DNA of 64,000 nt from Streptomyces violaceorubidus (GTDB lineage: Bacteria > Actinomycetota > Actinomycetes > Streptomycetales > Streptomycetaceae), in the NCBI RefSeq assembly GCF_000717995.1, contig NZ_JODM01000015.1:62001-126000 (forward strand). Reading direction: 5' to 3'. The notes beneath the pieces were generated by a model. The model was not told the origin of the DNA. It made no database searches and worked only from the letters and a program-made list of their open reading frames with translations. A program made the translations under genes and the position numbers. Shown in pieces: positions 40,416 through 49,228 of the stretch. Numbering within the stretch: position 1 is the stretch's first letter; every line of letters starts with the position of its first letter.

Positions 40416-41692
40416 GCAGAGCGCGTGCCGGGGTGGTCGGGGCGACGGGTGTCACCGCGTACGTCGAAGGGCCCGGTGGGCCGGAGGGGACGGTGTCCAG
40501 CGGGAGCGGGCACCGCCCGGGAGCCGAACCGGGGACGGCGACGGCGTCCCGCGAGGTGCCGCTCTCCGACCGCGTCGAGGGGCTCCTGCTCGGGCTCGCC
40601 GCGGGGGATGCCGCCGGCTGGCCCGCCGCCCGGCACCGGGCCGCCCGGATGCCGGAGTGGACGCGCCGGCTCACCCGCGAGCTGGACACCTTCGCCGAGC
40701 AGAACGCGACCACCACCCTCCCCGTCCCCATCGCCCTGAACCAGCCCCCGGAGCCGCTGCGCCTCGGCCCCTCGGACGACGCCGAGTGGGCGGCGTTCGC
40801 GGCGGAGGCCGTGCTGCGGGCGGGCGACGACAGCGTGCTCGGGGACCTGAGCCGGGACCGCCGGATGCGGGCGGCGATCGACCTGACCTGGAACGCCGTC
40901 GCCAGCGAGGTCGCCGCCGCCGCCGACCGCGCCCCCGAGGTGGAGTCCGCGGTGCTGCCGCTGCGGGCCCGCATCTCGGTGCGGGCCGGGCTCGGCAACC
41001 TCGCCACCGGTCTGCGCCCACCCGCCACCGGTCACGACAACCCGCACTACTTCGACGACGCCGCCTGCGTACGGGCCTGCGTCCTCGCCGTCGCCCACCC
41101 CGGCGCCCCGCGCCCCGCCGCGGACCTCGCCGAGTTCGACGCCCGCTACACCCAGGACGGCGACGGTGTGCACGGCGCGCGGGCCATGGCCGCGGCGCTG
41201 GCGTGCGCCCTCGTCGGCGCCGACGTGGACGCCTGTGCGACGGCCGCGCTCGCCGAACTCCCCGAGGCGACGGAGATCGGCCGCAACGCCCGCCAGGCCC
41301 TGGCCCTCGCGGCGGACGCCGAGAGCACCTTCGCCCTCGTCCCGCTCCTCGAGCACCGCATCGTCGACCACGTCTACAGCTACGGCATCGCCGCCGCCGA
41401 GACCGTCCCGGTCGCCCTGGCCCTGGCCACCGCGGCCCGGGGCCGCATCGCGGAGGCGGTACCGGCGGCGGCCTGTCTGTCCCGGGTCGCGGACTCCGCC
41501 CCCGCGCTGGCCGGCGCCCTCACCGGCGCGCTCGGCGGCGGCACGTCGGTGCCCGGGTCCTGGCGGGACGCCTGCCGCACCCTGCCCGGCTGCGTACTGC
41601 CCCGGCTCACCGGTACCGACCTGGTCGAACTCGCCGCTCTCCTGCACGCCACGCGACCGTCCCCACCGGAAGGACGAGGCACCGCCCCATGA
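40412..41692 (+). CDS. degenerate ADP-ribosylglycohydrolase-family protein
   Basis: A 426-residue protein starting with GTG at 40412 in a GTGA overlap with the previous gene; GGAGG precedes it. Residues 50-70 match the family start (RVEGLLLGLAAGDAAGWPAA). The metal motif is altered: S121-D122-D123-A124-E125 replaces TDDT, and the C-terminal G-x-D-x-D-[TS] becomes S357-R358-V359-A360-D361-S362, losing the first Asp. Other family segments remain (GVHGARAMAAALACALVGAD; TVPVALALATAARG). About 50 N-terminal residues are Gly/Val/Pro-rich. It may be a catalytically dead partner, or it may use a different metal arrangement. The stop overlaps the next ATG in ATGA. Confidence 0.75.
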   Translation: MSRARAGVVGATGVTAYVEGPGGPEGTVSSGSGHRPGAEPGTATASREVPLSDRVEGLLLGLAAGDAAGWPAARHRAARMPEWTRRLTRELDTFAEQNATTTLPVPIALNQPPEPLRLGPSDDAEWAAFAAEAVLRAGDDSVLGDLSRDRRMRAAIDLTWNAVASEVAAAADRAPEVESAVLPLRARISVRAGLGNLATGLRPPATGHDNPHYFDDAACVRACVLAVAHPGAPRPAADLAEFDARYTQDGDGVHGARAMAAALACALVGADVDACATAALAELPEATEIGRNARQALALAADAESTFALVPLLEHRIVDHVYSYGIAAAETVPVALALATAARGRIAEAVPAAACLSRVADSAPALAGALTGALGGGTSVPGSWRDACRTLPGCVLPRLTGTDLVELAALLHATRPSPPEGRGTAP

Positions 41693-42885
41693 CCCCCACG
41701 ACCCCCGTCACCCCCCTGCCGCCGGACCACGGCACCACCGCACAGCTCGACGAGCGCGTCACCGGCGCCCTCGTGGGCGCGGCCGTCGGCGACGCGCTCG
41801 GCGGCCCCGTCGAGGGCTACTCCCCCGAGCAGATCCTCGAACGCCACGGCGGCCGCGTCCACGGCGTCGTCGGCCCCTGGAGCGGGGACGCCTGGCGCAC
41901 CGCGCGCCCCCTCGCCCCGTACCACAAGGGCGACGGCCACGTCACCGACGACACCCTGATGACCCATGCGCTGGTCCGGGTCTACGGCACGGTCCGCGAC
42001 CACCTCGACGCGTACGCGATCGCCGAGCACCTGGTCCCGGACCTGATCGGCAACCCGCGCTGGATCCCGGAGCTGGAGGCCGAGGCGCTCCCGCTCCAGC
42101 GGATCTTCCTCGCCGAGAAGTGGCTGGTCGCGCGGCTCCACTACGGCCATGTGGACCCGCGCGAGGCGGGCACCGGCAACATCGTCAACTGCGGTGCCGC
42201 GATGTACACGGCCCCGGTCGGCCTGGTCAACGCGGCGAACCCCGCCGCCGCCTACGCCGAGGCCCTGGACATCGCGGGCGCGCACCAGTCGTCGTACGGA
42301 CGGGAGGCGGCCGGTGTCCTCGCGGCGGCGGTGGCCGCGGCCTGCGTGCCGGGCGCGACCCCCCAGTCGGTGGTGTCCGCCGCGCTGTCCCTGGCCAAGG
42401 ACGGCACCCGGGCCGCGATCGAGGCCGTGTGCGACGTGGCCGCACGCCACTCGGAGTTCGAGTCGGCGCTCGCACCGCTGCGCGCGGCGGTGGCGCCCTA
42501 CGACACGGTGGGCCCCGACTACCGCGCGCCCTCGCTCGGCGCCCGCCGCCCCTCGCGCCTGCACTCCATCGAGGAACTGCCCGTCGCCCTCGGCATGCTG
42601 CTCGTCTCCGGCGGCGACTTCCGGCACGCGGTCCTCGGCGCCGTCAACTACGGCCGCGACTGCGACTCCATCGCCACGATGGCGGGCGCCCTGGCCGGGG
42701 CGCTGGGGTCGCCGGTGCCGGAGGACTGGGCGAAGACCGTCGCGGAGGCGAGCCGCCTGGACCTGTGGGAACCGGCGGCCACGCTCACCGCGGTCGCGCG
42801 GGAGGTCTTCGAGCGGGACGTACGGCGCCGCCGCGCCCACGAGGAGGCGTTCGCCGCGATCGGGGGCGCGGGATGCTCCGGCTGA
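41689..42885 (+). CDS. ADP-ribosylglycohydrolase-family protein
   Basis: A 398-residue protein beginning at ATG 41689 inside an ATGA overlap. The family core is complete: TGALVGAAVGDALGGPVEGY, metal motif T86-D87-D88-T89 in GHVTDDTLMTHAL, GNIVNCGAAMYTAP, and NYGRDCDSIATMAGALAGAL with D324 and D326. GNIVNCGAAMYTAP and the ALPLQRIFLAEKW insert suggest a subgroup acting on a small riboside rather than ADP-ribosylated protein; this is inference. The next gene starts 13 nt inside its 3' end. Confidence 0.82.
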   Translation: MTPTTPVTPLPPDHGTTAQLDERVTGALVGAAVGDALGGPVEGYSPEQILERHGGRVHGVVGPWSGDAWRTARPLAPYHKGDGHVTDDTLMTHALVRVYGTVRDHLDAYAIAEHLVPDLIGNPRWIPELEAEALPLQRIFLAEKWLVARLHYGHVDPREAGTGNIVNCGAAMYTAPVGLVNAANPAAAYAEALDIAGAHQSSYGREAAGVLAAAVAAACVPGATPQSVVSAALSLAKDGTRAAIEAVCDVAARHSEFESALAPLRAAVAPYDTVGPDYRAPSLGARRPSRLHSIEELPVALGMLLVSGGDFRHAVLGAVNYGRDCDSIATMAGALAGALGSPVPEDWAKTVAEASRLDLWEPAATLTAVAREVFERDVRRRRAHEEAFAAIGGAGCSG

Positions 42886-44258
42886 CCTGGGTCCAGCCCG
42901 AGGACCTGGTCGGCCACGAGCTGCGCCAGGCACGGCTGGACGGCCGCGACGCGTCGGCGGTGGCGGACCGCTGGCGCGCGGCGGGCGGCGGCGAGGCCCC
43001 GCCCCGGGCGGGCGCCTCCGACCGGGCCGCCTCCCCCGGCCTCCGCGCCCTGGCCGAGAACCTCCTGGACGAACTGGCCGCCCTGCCCAGTGCCCTGGCC
43101 GACTCCGAGCCGACGGAACTCGACCGGATCAGGGCGCTCTGCCCCCACTGGCCGTCGCCGGGCCCCGCCGCACCGGTGTCCCCCGCCCGTCTGGAGGCCG
43201 CCTGGCTCGGCCGCGCCGTCGGGTGCCTCCTTGGAAAACCCGTCGAGAAGCTGCCCCTGACCGGCATCCGCCGCCTCGGCCGGGCCGTCGGCAACTGGCC
43301 CCCTACCAGGTACTTCACCGCCCGGGGCGTGCCCGACGACGTGCTCGCCGGGTATCCCTGGAACCGCCGCTCCGCGCCCACCTCCCTCGCCGAGAACATC
43401 GACGGCATGCCGGAGGACGACGACCTCAACTATCCCCTGCTGGGTCTGAGGCTCCTCCAGCGCCACGGCAGGGGCTTCGGCACGGACGACGTGGCCCGCA
43501 TCTGGCTCGACGAGCTTCCGGCCGGCCGCGCCTTCACCGCCGAGCGCCTCGCCCTGCGCAACCTCCTCGCCGGCCTCGAACCCCCGGACACCGCCCGCCA
43601 CCGCAACCCGTTCCGCGAGTGGATCGGCGCCCTGATCCGCGCCGACGTGCACGGCTGGACCAACCCCGGCGACCCGGCCGCCGCCGCCGAGCAGGCGCAC
43701 CGCGACGCGACCCTCTCCCACACCGCGGGCGGCGTCCACGCGGCGATGTTCGCCGCCGCCGTCATCGCCACCGCCGCCACCGGCACGCACGACGTCCACG
43801 CCTGTCTGCGCTCCGGCCTCGCGGTCGTGCCGCCCGGCTCCCGCCTCGCCGGGGCCGTGCGCCACGCCGTGCGGCTCGCGGGCGCGCACGCCGACTTCGA
43901 CACGGTCGTGGACGAGCTGCACGCCGTGCACTCCCCCGCCCACCACTGGGTGCACGCCGTCCCCAACACCGCTCTGATCGCCGCCGCTCTGACCCACGCG
44001 GACGGCGACTTCACCGGTTCCGTCTCGCGGGTCGTGTCGGGCGGCTGGGACACCGACTCCAACGGCGCCACCGTCGGCTCCGTCGCCGGGCTGCTGGCCG
44101 GTTCCCCCGCCGCGCTGCCCGCGCACTGGACGGCCCCGCTGAAGAACCGCCTGGCCACCTCCGTCGGCGACTTCGACGGCACCGGCTTCGACACCCTCGC
44201 CCACCTCACCCACCGGGAGGCCACCCGCCCATGCCCGAGCCCGACGTCACCTCCGTGA
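42873..44258 (+). CDS. ADP-ribosylglycohydrolase-family protein, EDDD subgroup
   Basis: A 461-residue protein. ATG at 42873 lies in the end of the previous gene (13-nt overlap). Residues 1-100 form an extra N-terminal region (LTWVQPEDLVGHELRQARLD) with no known domain. The hydrolase domain has LEAAWLGRAVGCLLGKPVEK, E181-D182-D183-D184-L-N186 in place of TDDT, HTAGGVHAAMFAAAVIATA and GGWDTDSNGATVGSVAGLLAG with D393 and D395. The EDDD-L-N form occurs in a recognised branch of the family, so it may be active. The CoA-transferase gene starts 28 nt inside its 3' end. Confidence 0.8.
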   Translation: MLRLTWVQPEDLVGHELRQARLDGRDASAVADRWRAAGGGEAPPRAGASDRAASPGLRALAENLLDELAALPSALADSEPTELDRIRALCPHWPSPGPAAPVSPARLEAAWLGRAVGCLLGKPVEKLPLTGIRRLGRAVGNWPPTRYFTARGVPDDVLAGYPWNRRSAPTSLAENIDGMPEDDDLNYPLLGLRLLQRHGRGFGTDDVARIWLDELPAGRAFTAERLALRNLLAGLEPPDTARHRNPFREWIGALIRADVHGWTNPGDPAAAAEQAHRDATLSHTAGGVHAAMFAAAVIATAATGTHDVHACLRSGLAVVPPGSRLAGAVRHAVRLAGAHADFDTVVDELHAVHSPAHHWVHAVPNTALIAAALTHADGDFTGSVSRVVSGGWDTDSNGATVGSVAGLLAGSPAALPAHWTAPLKNRLATSVGDFDGTGFDTLAHLTHREATRPCPSPTSPP

Positions 44259-45463
44259 CCCCCGTGCCCCCCGGCCCCGCCGCCCCGCTCACCGGCCTGC
44301 GCGTCCTCGACCTCGCCACCCTCTTCGCCGGACCGCTCGCCGCCACCATGCTCGGCGACTTCGGCGCCGAGGTGATCAAGGTCGAGCACCCCACCCGGCC
44401 CGACCCCTCCCGGGGGCACGGCCCGTCGAAGGACGGCGTGGGCCTGTGGTGGAAGCTGCTGGGCCGCAACAAGCACACGATCACCCTGGACCTGTCGAAA
44501 CCCGCCGGGCGCACCACCCTGCTCCGGCTCGCCGCCACCGCCGACGTCGTCGTCGAGAACTTCCGGCCGGGCACCCTGGAGAAGTGGGACCTGGGCTGGG
44601 ACGAGCTGTCCGCCGTCAACCCGCGCCTGGTCCTGACCCGGGTCACCGGCTTCGGCCAGTTCGGGCCCTACGCACGCCGCCCCGGCTTCGGCACCCTCGC
44701 CGAGGCCATGAGCGGTTTCGCCGCGATGACCGGCGAGCCGGACGCACCCCCGACGCTGCCGCCCTTCGGCCTCGCCGACTCGATCGCGGCGCTGGCGACG
44801 GCGTACGCCGTGATGACGGCGCTCGCGGCCCGGGAGCGCACCGGCGAGGGCCAGGTCGTCGACATGGCGATCATCGAGCCGATCCTGACCGTGCTGGGCC
44901 CGCAGCCGATCTGGTACGACCAGCTCGGCCACGTCCAGCCGCGCACCGGCAACCGCTCGCAGAACAACGCCCCGCGCAACACCTACCGCACCGCCGACGG
45001 CACCTGGGTCGCCGTCTCCACCTCGGCGCAGTCGGTCGCCGAGCGGGTGATGCGGCTGGTGGGCCGCCCGGAGCTGATCGACGAACCCTGGTTCGCGACG
45101 GGTGCCGACCGGGCCCGGCACGCCGAGGTGCTGGACGCGGCCGTCGGCGACTGGATCGCCCGGCACTCCCGCGCCGACGTGCTCGCCGCGTTCGAGAAGG
45201 CCGAGGCGGCCGTCGCGCCGGTCCAGGACGTGCGGGACGTGATGGCCGACCCGCAGTACCGGGCGCTCGACACGGTCACGACCGTCGACGATCCGGAGCT
45301 GGGCCCGCTGCGCATGCAGAACGTCCTCTTCCGGCTCTCCGCCACCCCGGGCGCGATCCGCTGGGCGGGCCGCCCGCACGGCGCGGACACCGAGGAGGTG
45401 CTCACCGGCCTCGGGCTCACCCCGGCGGACGTGAAGGAGTTGCGTGAGGAGGGCGTCGTATGA
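44231..45463 (+). CDS. family III CoA-transferase (CaiB/BaiF type)
   Basis: A 410-residue protein. ATG at 44231 has GGGAGG upstream and overlaps the preceding gene by 28 nt. Family marks are LRVLDLATLFAGPLAATMLG, DFGAEVIKVEHP, NKHTITLDLSKPAGR, VVENFRPGTLEKWDLGW and RPGFGTLAEAMSGFAAMTG. The catalytic Asp is expected in PPFGLADSIAALATA. Enzymes of this family move CoA between carboxylic acids through an aspartyl anhydride/thioester. A dicarboxylic or hydroxy acid is a reasonable guess for the acceptor because a CitE-like lyase follows. Its stop overlaps that gene by 4 nt. Confidence 0.87.
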   Translation: MPEPDVTSVTPVPPGPAAPLTGLRVLDLATLFAGPLAATMLGDFGAEVIKVEHPTRPDPSRGHGPSKDGVGLWWKLLGRNKHTITLDLSKPAGRTTLLRLAATADVVVENFRPGTLEKWDLGWDELSAVNPRLVLTRVTGFGQFGPYARRPGFGTLAEAMSGFAAMTGEPDAPPTLPPFGLADSIAALATAYAVMTALAARERTGEGQVVDMAIIEPILTVLGPQPIWYDQLGHVQPRTGNRSQNNAPRNTYRTADGTWVAVSTSAQSVAERVMRLVGRPELIDEPWFATGADRARHAEVLDAAVGDWIARHSRADVLAAFEKAEAAVAPVQDVRDVMADPQYRALDTVTTVDDPELGPLRMQNVLFRLSATPGAIRWAGRPHGADTEEVLTGLGLTPADVKELREEGVV

Positions 45464-46284
45464 CCGCACCGCCGCTGACCTGGCTGTACGCCCCCGGGGA
45501 CCGGCCCCGGGTGGTGGCCAAGGCGCTGGCCGCCGGTGCCGACATCGTGGTGGTCGACCTGGAGGACGCGGTCGCCGCCGACCGCAAGGAGTACGCCCGC
45601 GACGCCACCGCCGAGCTGCTCCGCGAGCCGCAGCCGGTGCCGGTGCACGTCCGCGTCAACGCCCTGGACGGTCCGCTCGCCGCCGGCGACCTGGCGGCGC
45701 TGGCCGCGCTGCCGGGTCTGTCCGGGCTGCGGCTGCCCAAGGTCACGTCGCCGCAGCAGGTCACCGGCGTCGCCGCGGCCACCGGGGGGCCGCCGCTGTA
45801 CGCCCTGCTGGAGACGGCCCTGGGGGTGGAGCGGGCGTACCGGATCGCCGCCGCGCACCCTGCGCTGCGCGGGATCGCCCTCGGTGAGGCGGACCTGAGA
45901 GCCGACCTGGGCGTGCGGGGGGACACCGGCCTGGACTGGTCGCGCTCGCGCGTGGTGGTGGCCGCGCGGGCGGCGGGGCTCGCTCCGCCGTCGCAGACGG
46001 TGCATCCGGACACCCGGGACCTGGAGGGGCTGGCGGCGTCCTGCGCCCACGGCCGCGCCCTCGGGTTCCTGGGGCGGGCCGCGATCCACCCGCGCCAGCT
46101 GCCGATCATCGAGCGGGCGTACCTGCCCACCGAGCGGGAGCTGGAGGAGGCGGAGACGATCGTCAAGGCGGCCACGGTCCAGCCGGGCGCGCAGGCGCTT
46201 CCCGACGGCCGGTTCATCGACGCGGCGGTGGTGGCGACGGCCCGGCGCACCCTGTCGCTGGCCCGGCGGCCGACCCTGTCCTGA
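45460..46284 (+). CDS. HpcH/CitE-family CoA-ester lyase
   Basis: A 274-residue TIM-barrel protein. ATG at 45460 overlaps the CoA-transferase stop in ATGA. Motifs: LYAPGDRPRVVAKALAAGAD, IVVVDLEDAVAADRK (metal-binding acidic residues), HVRVNALDG, LRLPKVTSPQQV, LYALLETALGVERA (Glu ligand), ALGEADLRADLG and GRAAIHPRQLPIIE. Length and motif order fit short actinobacterial CitE-like proteins such as malyl-CoA, citramalyl-CoA or HMG-CoA lyases; classic citrate lyase alpha and gamma genes are absent. It likely splits or forms the CoA ester made by its neighbour. A hairpin ends the operon. Confidence 0.85.
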   Translation: MTAPPLTWLYAPGDRPRVVAKALAAGADIVVVDLEDAVAADRKEYARDATAELLREPQPVPVHVRVNALDGPLAAGDLAALAALPGLSGLRLPKVTSPQQVTGVAAATGGPPLYALLETALGVERAYRIAAAHPALRGIALGEADLRADLGVRGDTGLDWSRSRVVVAARAAGLAPPSQTVHPDTRDLEGLAASCAHGRALGFLGRAAIHPRQLPIIERAYLPTERELEEAETIVKAATVQPGAQALPDGRFIDAAVVATARRTLSLARRPTLS

Positions 46285-46300
46285 GACCGGCCCGGCATAC

Positions 46301-46336
46301 GCCGAGGGCGCCCGGGCGGTCCCGGGCGCCCTCGGC
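46301..46336. terminator. bidirectional terminator between the lyase gene and lgt
   Basis: A perfect 16-bp GC stem, 46301-46316 with 46321-46336, and a 4-nt loop lie between the convergent ends. There is no T-tract, typical of Streptomyces. Confidence 0.85.
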
Positions 46337-46358
46337 GGCGTACTGGCGGCGGGCGGGG

Positions 46359-47462
46359 TCAGCCCTTCTTCGCGGAGTCGGCGCCGTCCTTCACGGCCTC
46401 GGCGTCCTTCGCGTCCGGCCTGTCCGCCGGGTCGTGCGGGTCCTCGGTGGTCCCGGTCGCCTCGGTGGTGGCGGCGGCCTTGGTGGTCCCGGAGGCCTTG
46501 GTGAGGTCGGGGGCATCGCTCTTGCGCACGGGGTCCGCGGCGTTCGCGGGGTCCCCGTCGTCGGTTCCGGCTTCCGCGCCGACGGCCTCCGCGTCCTCCT
46601 TCGCTTCCTTCTCCCCTTCGGGCGCGGCGTCACCGGCGGCGGTCTCCGCACCCGGTTCCACCACGGCCTCGCGGCCCGGCCGCTTGCGCGCCGACAGCAC
46701 GATGTACAGCACGGCGAGCAGGAACACGACGAGCGCGGTCCAGTTGTTCAGGCGCAGGCCGAGGATGTGGTGGGCGTCGTCGACGCGCAGGTACTCGATC
46801 CAGAACCGGCCCGCGCAGTACGCCGCCACGTACAGGGCGAAGGCCCGTCCGTGGCCCAGCGTGAAGCGGCGGTCGGCCCAGATGACGAGCAGCGCGACAC
46901 CGATGCACCACAGCGACTCGTAGAGGAAGGTCGGGTGGTACGTGCCCGGCACCCGTCCGTCGGCCGTCGAGGTGATCTCCACGGCCCACGGCAGGTCGGT
47001 CGCCTTGCCGTACAGCTCCTGGTTGAACCAGTTGCCCCAGCGGCCGATGGCCTGCGCGAGGGCGATGCCGGGGGCGACGGCGTCGGCGTACGCGGGCATC
47101 GGGACGCCCCGGCGCCGGGCACCGATCCAGGCGCCCACCGCGCCGAAGGCGATCGCGCCCCAGATGCCGAGTCCGCCCTCCCAGATCTTGAAGGCGTCGA
47201 CCCAGTCACGGCCCTCGCTGAAGTACAGCTGGTAGTCCGTGATCACGTGGTAGAGGCGTCCGCCGATCAGGCCGAAGGGAACGGCCCAGACCGCGATGTC
47301 GGCCACCGTGCCCGGCCGCCCGCCCCGGGCGATCCAGCGCCTGTTGCCGAGCCAGACGGCAACGAAGACGCCGATGATGATGCAGAACGCGTAGCCGCGC
47401 AGCGGGATGGGACCGAGGTGCAGCACCCCGCGCGACGGGCTGGGAATGAAGGCAAGTTCCAT
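46359..47462 (-). CDS. lgt: prolipoprotein diacylglyceryl transferase
   Basis: A 367-residue membrane enzyme adding diacylglycerol to the lipobox Cys of prolipoproteins. Core motifs are IPLRGYAFCIIIGVFVAVWL, GGRLYHVITDYQLYF and GRWGNWFNQELYG (conserved Arg/Asn). About seven membrane helices cover residues 15-265. The last ~90 residues form an Ala/Glu/Asp/Thr-rich tail (repeated TTEATGTTED-like runs), as in other actinobacterial Lgt proteins; the tail is cytoplasmic and probably disordered. The start at 47462 gives the conserved ELAFIPSPSRGVLHLGPIP N-terminus. It lies in a trp-gene neighbourhood, but no metabolic link is needed. Confidence 0.95.
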   Translation of the reverse strand: MELAFIPSPSRGVLHLGPIPLRGYAFCIIIGVFVAVWLGNRRWIARGGRPGTVADIAVWAVPFGLIGGRLYHVITDYQLYFSEGRDWVDAFKIWEGGLGIWGAIAFGAVGAWIGARRRGVPMPAYADAVAPGIALAQAIGRWGNWFNQELYGKATDLPWAVEITSTADGRVPGTYHPTFLYESLWCIGVALLVIWADRRFTLGHGRAFALYVAAYCAGRFWIEYLRVDDAHHILGLRLNNWTALVVFLLAVLYIVLSARKRPGREAVVEPGAETAAGDAAPEGEKEAKEDAEAVGAEAGTDDGDPANAADPVRKSDAPDLTKASGTTKAAATTEATGTTEDPHDPADRPDAKDAEAVKDGADSAKKG

Positions 47463-47538
47463 GGCAGGGTCGACGCTACCGTGTCGGACGGGGGGCGCGG
47501 CGGGCAGCCCGGCTACGGGTCCGTAACGAGCGGGCGCG

Positions 47539-48312
47539 CTACTTGTTGGCCTCCTCCACCATCTGCTTCAGCTTGGCCGGGGTCATGGAGCGGTCCTGGT
47601 AGATGTTCTTTCCGTCCAGGAGCACGGTCGGGGTGCCGCTGAAGCCGCCGTTCTGGAAGGCCTTGTTGGACTTCTCCACCCAGCTGTTGTGCTTGCCGTT
47701 CTTCACGCACTCCTGGAACAGGGTGGTGTCGAGGCCGTCGACCTTGCCGGCCAGGTCGAGGAGCTTGTTCTCGTCGGCGAAGGCGTCGTCGGTCTCCGGC
47801 GGCTGGTTGTCGTACAGCACGTCGTGGTACGGGGGGAACTTTCCGGCGTCCTGGGCGCAGGCCGCGGCGTTGGCCGCCTTGCGCGAGCCGGTGCCGCCCA
47901 TGTTGCCGTCGATGATGGTCGCGAGGTGGTACTCGACCTTGAGCTGCCCGGCGCCGGTCAGCTCGTGGATGGTGTCGCGGTACGCCAGCTCGAAGGCCTT
48001 GCAGGCCGGGCAGCGGAAGTCCTCCCAGACGGTGAGCGTCGACTTGGCGCTCTCCTTGCCGACGGGGATCGCGAGTCCGTCCTTGCCCTGCGCCCCGGAG
48101 GGTGCCACGACCGGACCCGCCGACTCGCTGCCGTCGTCCTTGCCCGCGTTCGCCGCGACCACGCCGATCACCGCGGCCAGTCCCAGCACGCAGACCACGC
48201 TCGCGCCGACGATCAGCGCACGGCGGCGCTTGTCCCTGGACTTCTGCTTCTCGCGCTCGGCCGCCAGCTTCTCGCGGGCGCCGCGCTTTCCCTGTCGGTT
48301 CTTCTCGCTCAC
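47539..48312 (-). CDS. DsbA/thioredoxin-like membrane-anchored oxidoreductase
   Basis: A 257-residue protein. GTG at 48312 (SEKNRQGKRGAREKLAAERE) was chosen over an in-frame start at 48402 because the basic cytoplasmic head then begins directly. One membrane helix (ALIVGASVVCVLGLAAVIGVV) leads to an outer thioredoxin-fold domain of DsbA type with the redox pair in VWEDFRCPACKAFELAY and the cis-Pro region in FSGTPTVLLDGK. It probably helps form or repair disulfides in exported proteins. It lies 76 bp upstream of lgt on the same strand and might be co-expressed. Confidence 0.9.
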   Translation of the reverse strand: MSEKNRQGKRGAREKLAAEREKQKSRDKRRRALIVGASVVCVLGLAAVIGVVAANAGKDDGSESAGPVVAPSGAQGKDGLAIPVGKESAKSTLTVWEDFRCPACKAFELAYRDTIHELTGAGQLKVEYHLATIIDGNMGGTGSRKAANAAACAQDAGKFPPYHDVLYDNQPPETDDAFADENKLLDLAGKVDGLDTTLFQECVKNGKHNSWVEKSNKAFQNGGFSGTPTVLLDGKNIYQDRSMTPAKLKQMVEEANK

Positions 48313-48326
48313 ACCCCGCAGAACGA

Positions 48327-48355
48327 ACCGGGGAGGCGCAACGCGCCTCCCCGGT
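48327..48355 (-). terminator. hairpin after trpA
   Basis: A perfect 13-bp stem (48327-48339 with 48343-48355) with a 3-nt loop, between the trpA stop and the start of the DsbA-like gene. It probably ends the trp transcript. Confidence 0.75.
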
Positions 48356-48412
48356 CCCAGGTCCACCCGTACGAGGGACCTCCGTCCGTGCCCGTCCGTC
48401 ACGGGCCCGGCG

Positions 48413-49228
48413 TCACGCCTGTCCGCGCACGCCCTTCGCCAGGTCGGCGGCGAGCGCGCGCACGCCCTCCAGACCGGCCGCGTCGTCGGGCGCGTCCAGC
48501 ATGCGCTTGACGAACGCCGAGCCGACGATCACGCCGTCGGCGAACCGGGCGACCTCGGCGGCCTGGCCGGCGTTGGAGACGCCGAGGCCGACGCAGACCG
48601 GGATGTCCGTGGTGGCGCGGGTGCGCCGTACCAAGTCCTCGGCCTGCGCCCCGACCGACTCGCGGGTGCCGGTGACGCCCATGAGGGAGGCGGCGTAGAC
48701 GAAGCCGCTGCCGACCGCGGTGATCTCGGCGAGCCGCGCGTCCTTGCTGCTGGGCGCGACCACGAAGACCGTGGCGAGCCCGTGCTTGTCGGCGTGCTCC
48801 CGCCACAGCGCCGACTCCTGGACCGGCAGGTCGGGCAGGATGCACCCGGCGCCGCCCGCCTCGGCCAGCTCGGCGGTGAAGCGCTCCACGCCGTAGCGGT
48901 CGATCGGGTTCCAGTACGTCATGACGAGGATCGGCTTGCCGGTGGCCTCGTGCGCCTCGCGGACCGTGCGCATCACGTCGGCGATCCTCACGCCGCCGCG
49001 CAGGGCGATGTCGTCGGCGGTCTGGATCACCGGGCCGTCGAGCACCGGGTCACTGTGCGGCAGGCCCACCTCGACGACGTCGGCGCCGCCGTCGAGCGCG
49101 GCCTTGACCGCCTCGACGCCGCCCTCGACGGTCGGGAACCCGGCCGGCAGGTAGGCGATCAGGGCGGCGCGGCCCTCGGACCTGGCGGCCGCGAGGGTCT
49201 CGCTCAGCAGCTGTACGTTCCCGCTCAC
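48413..49228 (-). CDS. trpA: tryptophan synthase alpha subunit
   Basis: A 271-residue TIM barrel. GTG at 49228 overlaps the trpB stop by 4 nt. Catalytic Glu and Asp are seen in [20 protein letters not shown] and [28 protein letters not shown] and [13 protein letters not shown] form the phosphate/indole region. It splits indole-3-glycerol phosphate to indole and glyceraldehyde 3-phosphate, channelling indole to TrpB. It is the last gene of trpC-trpM-trpB-trpA. A 13-bp hairpin follows. Confidence 0.97.
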   Translation of the reverse strand: MSGNVQLLSETLAAARSEGRAALIAYLPAGFPTVEGGVEAVKAALDGGADVVEVGLPHSDPVLDGPVIQTADDIALRGGVRIADVMRTVREAHEATGKPILVMTYWNPIDRYGVERFTAELAEAGGAGCILPDLPVQESALWREHADKHGLATVFVVAPSSKDARLAEITAVGSGFVYAASLMGVTGTRESVGAQAEDLVRRTRATTDIPVCVGLGVSNAGQAAEVARFADGVIVGSAFVKRMLDAPDDAAGLEGVRALAADLAKGVRGQA

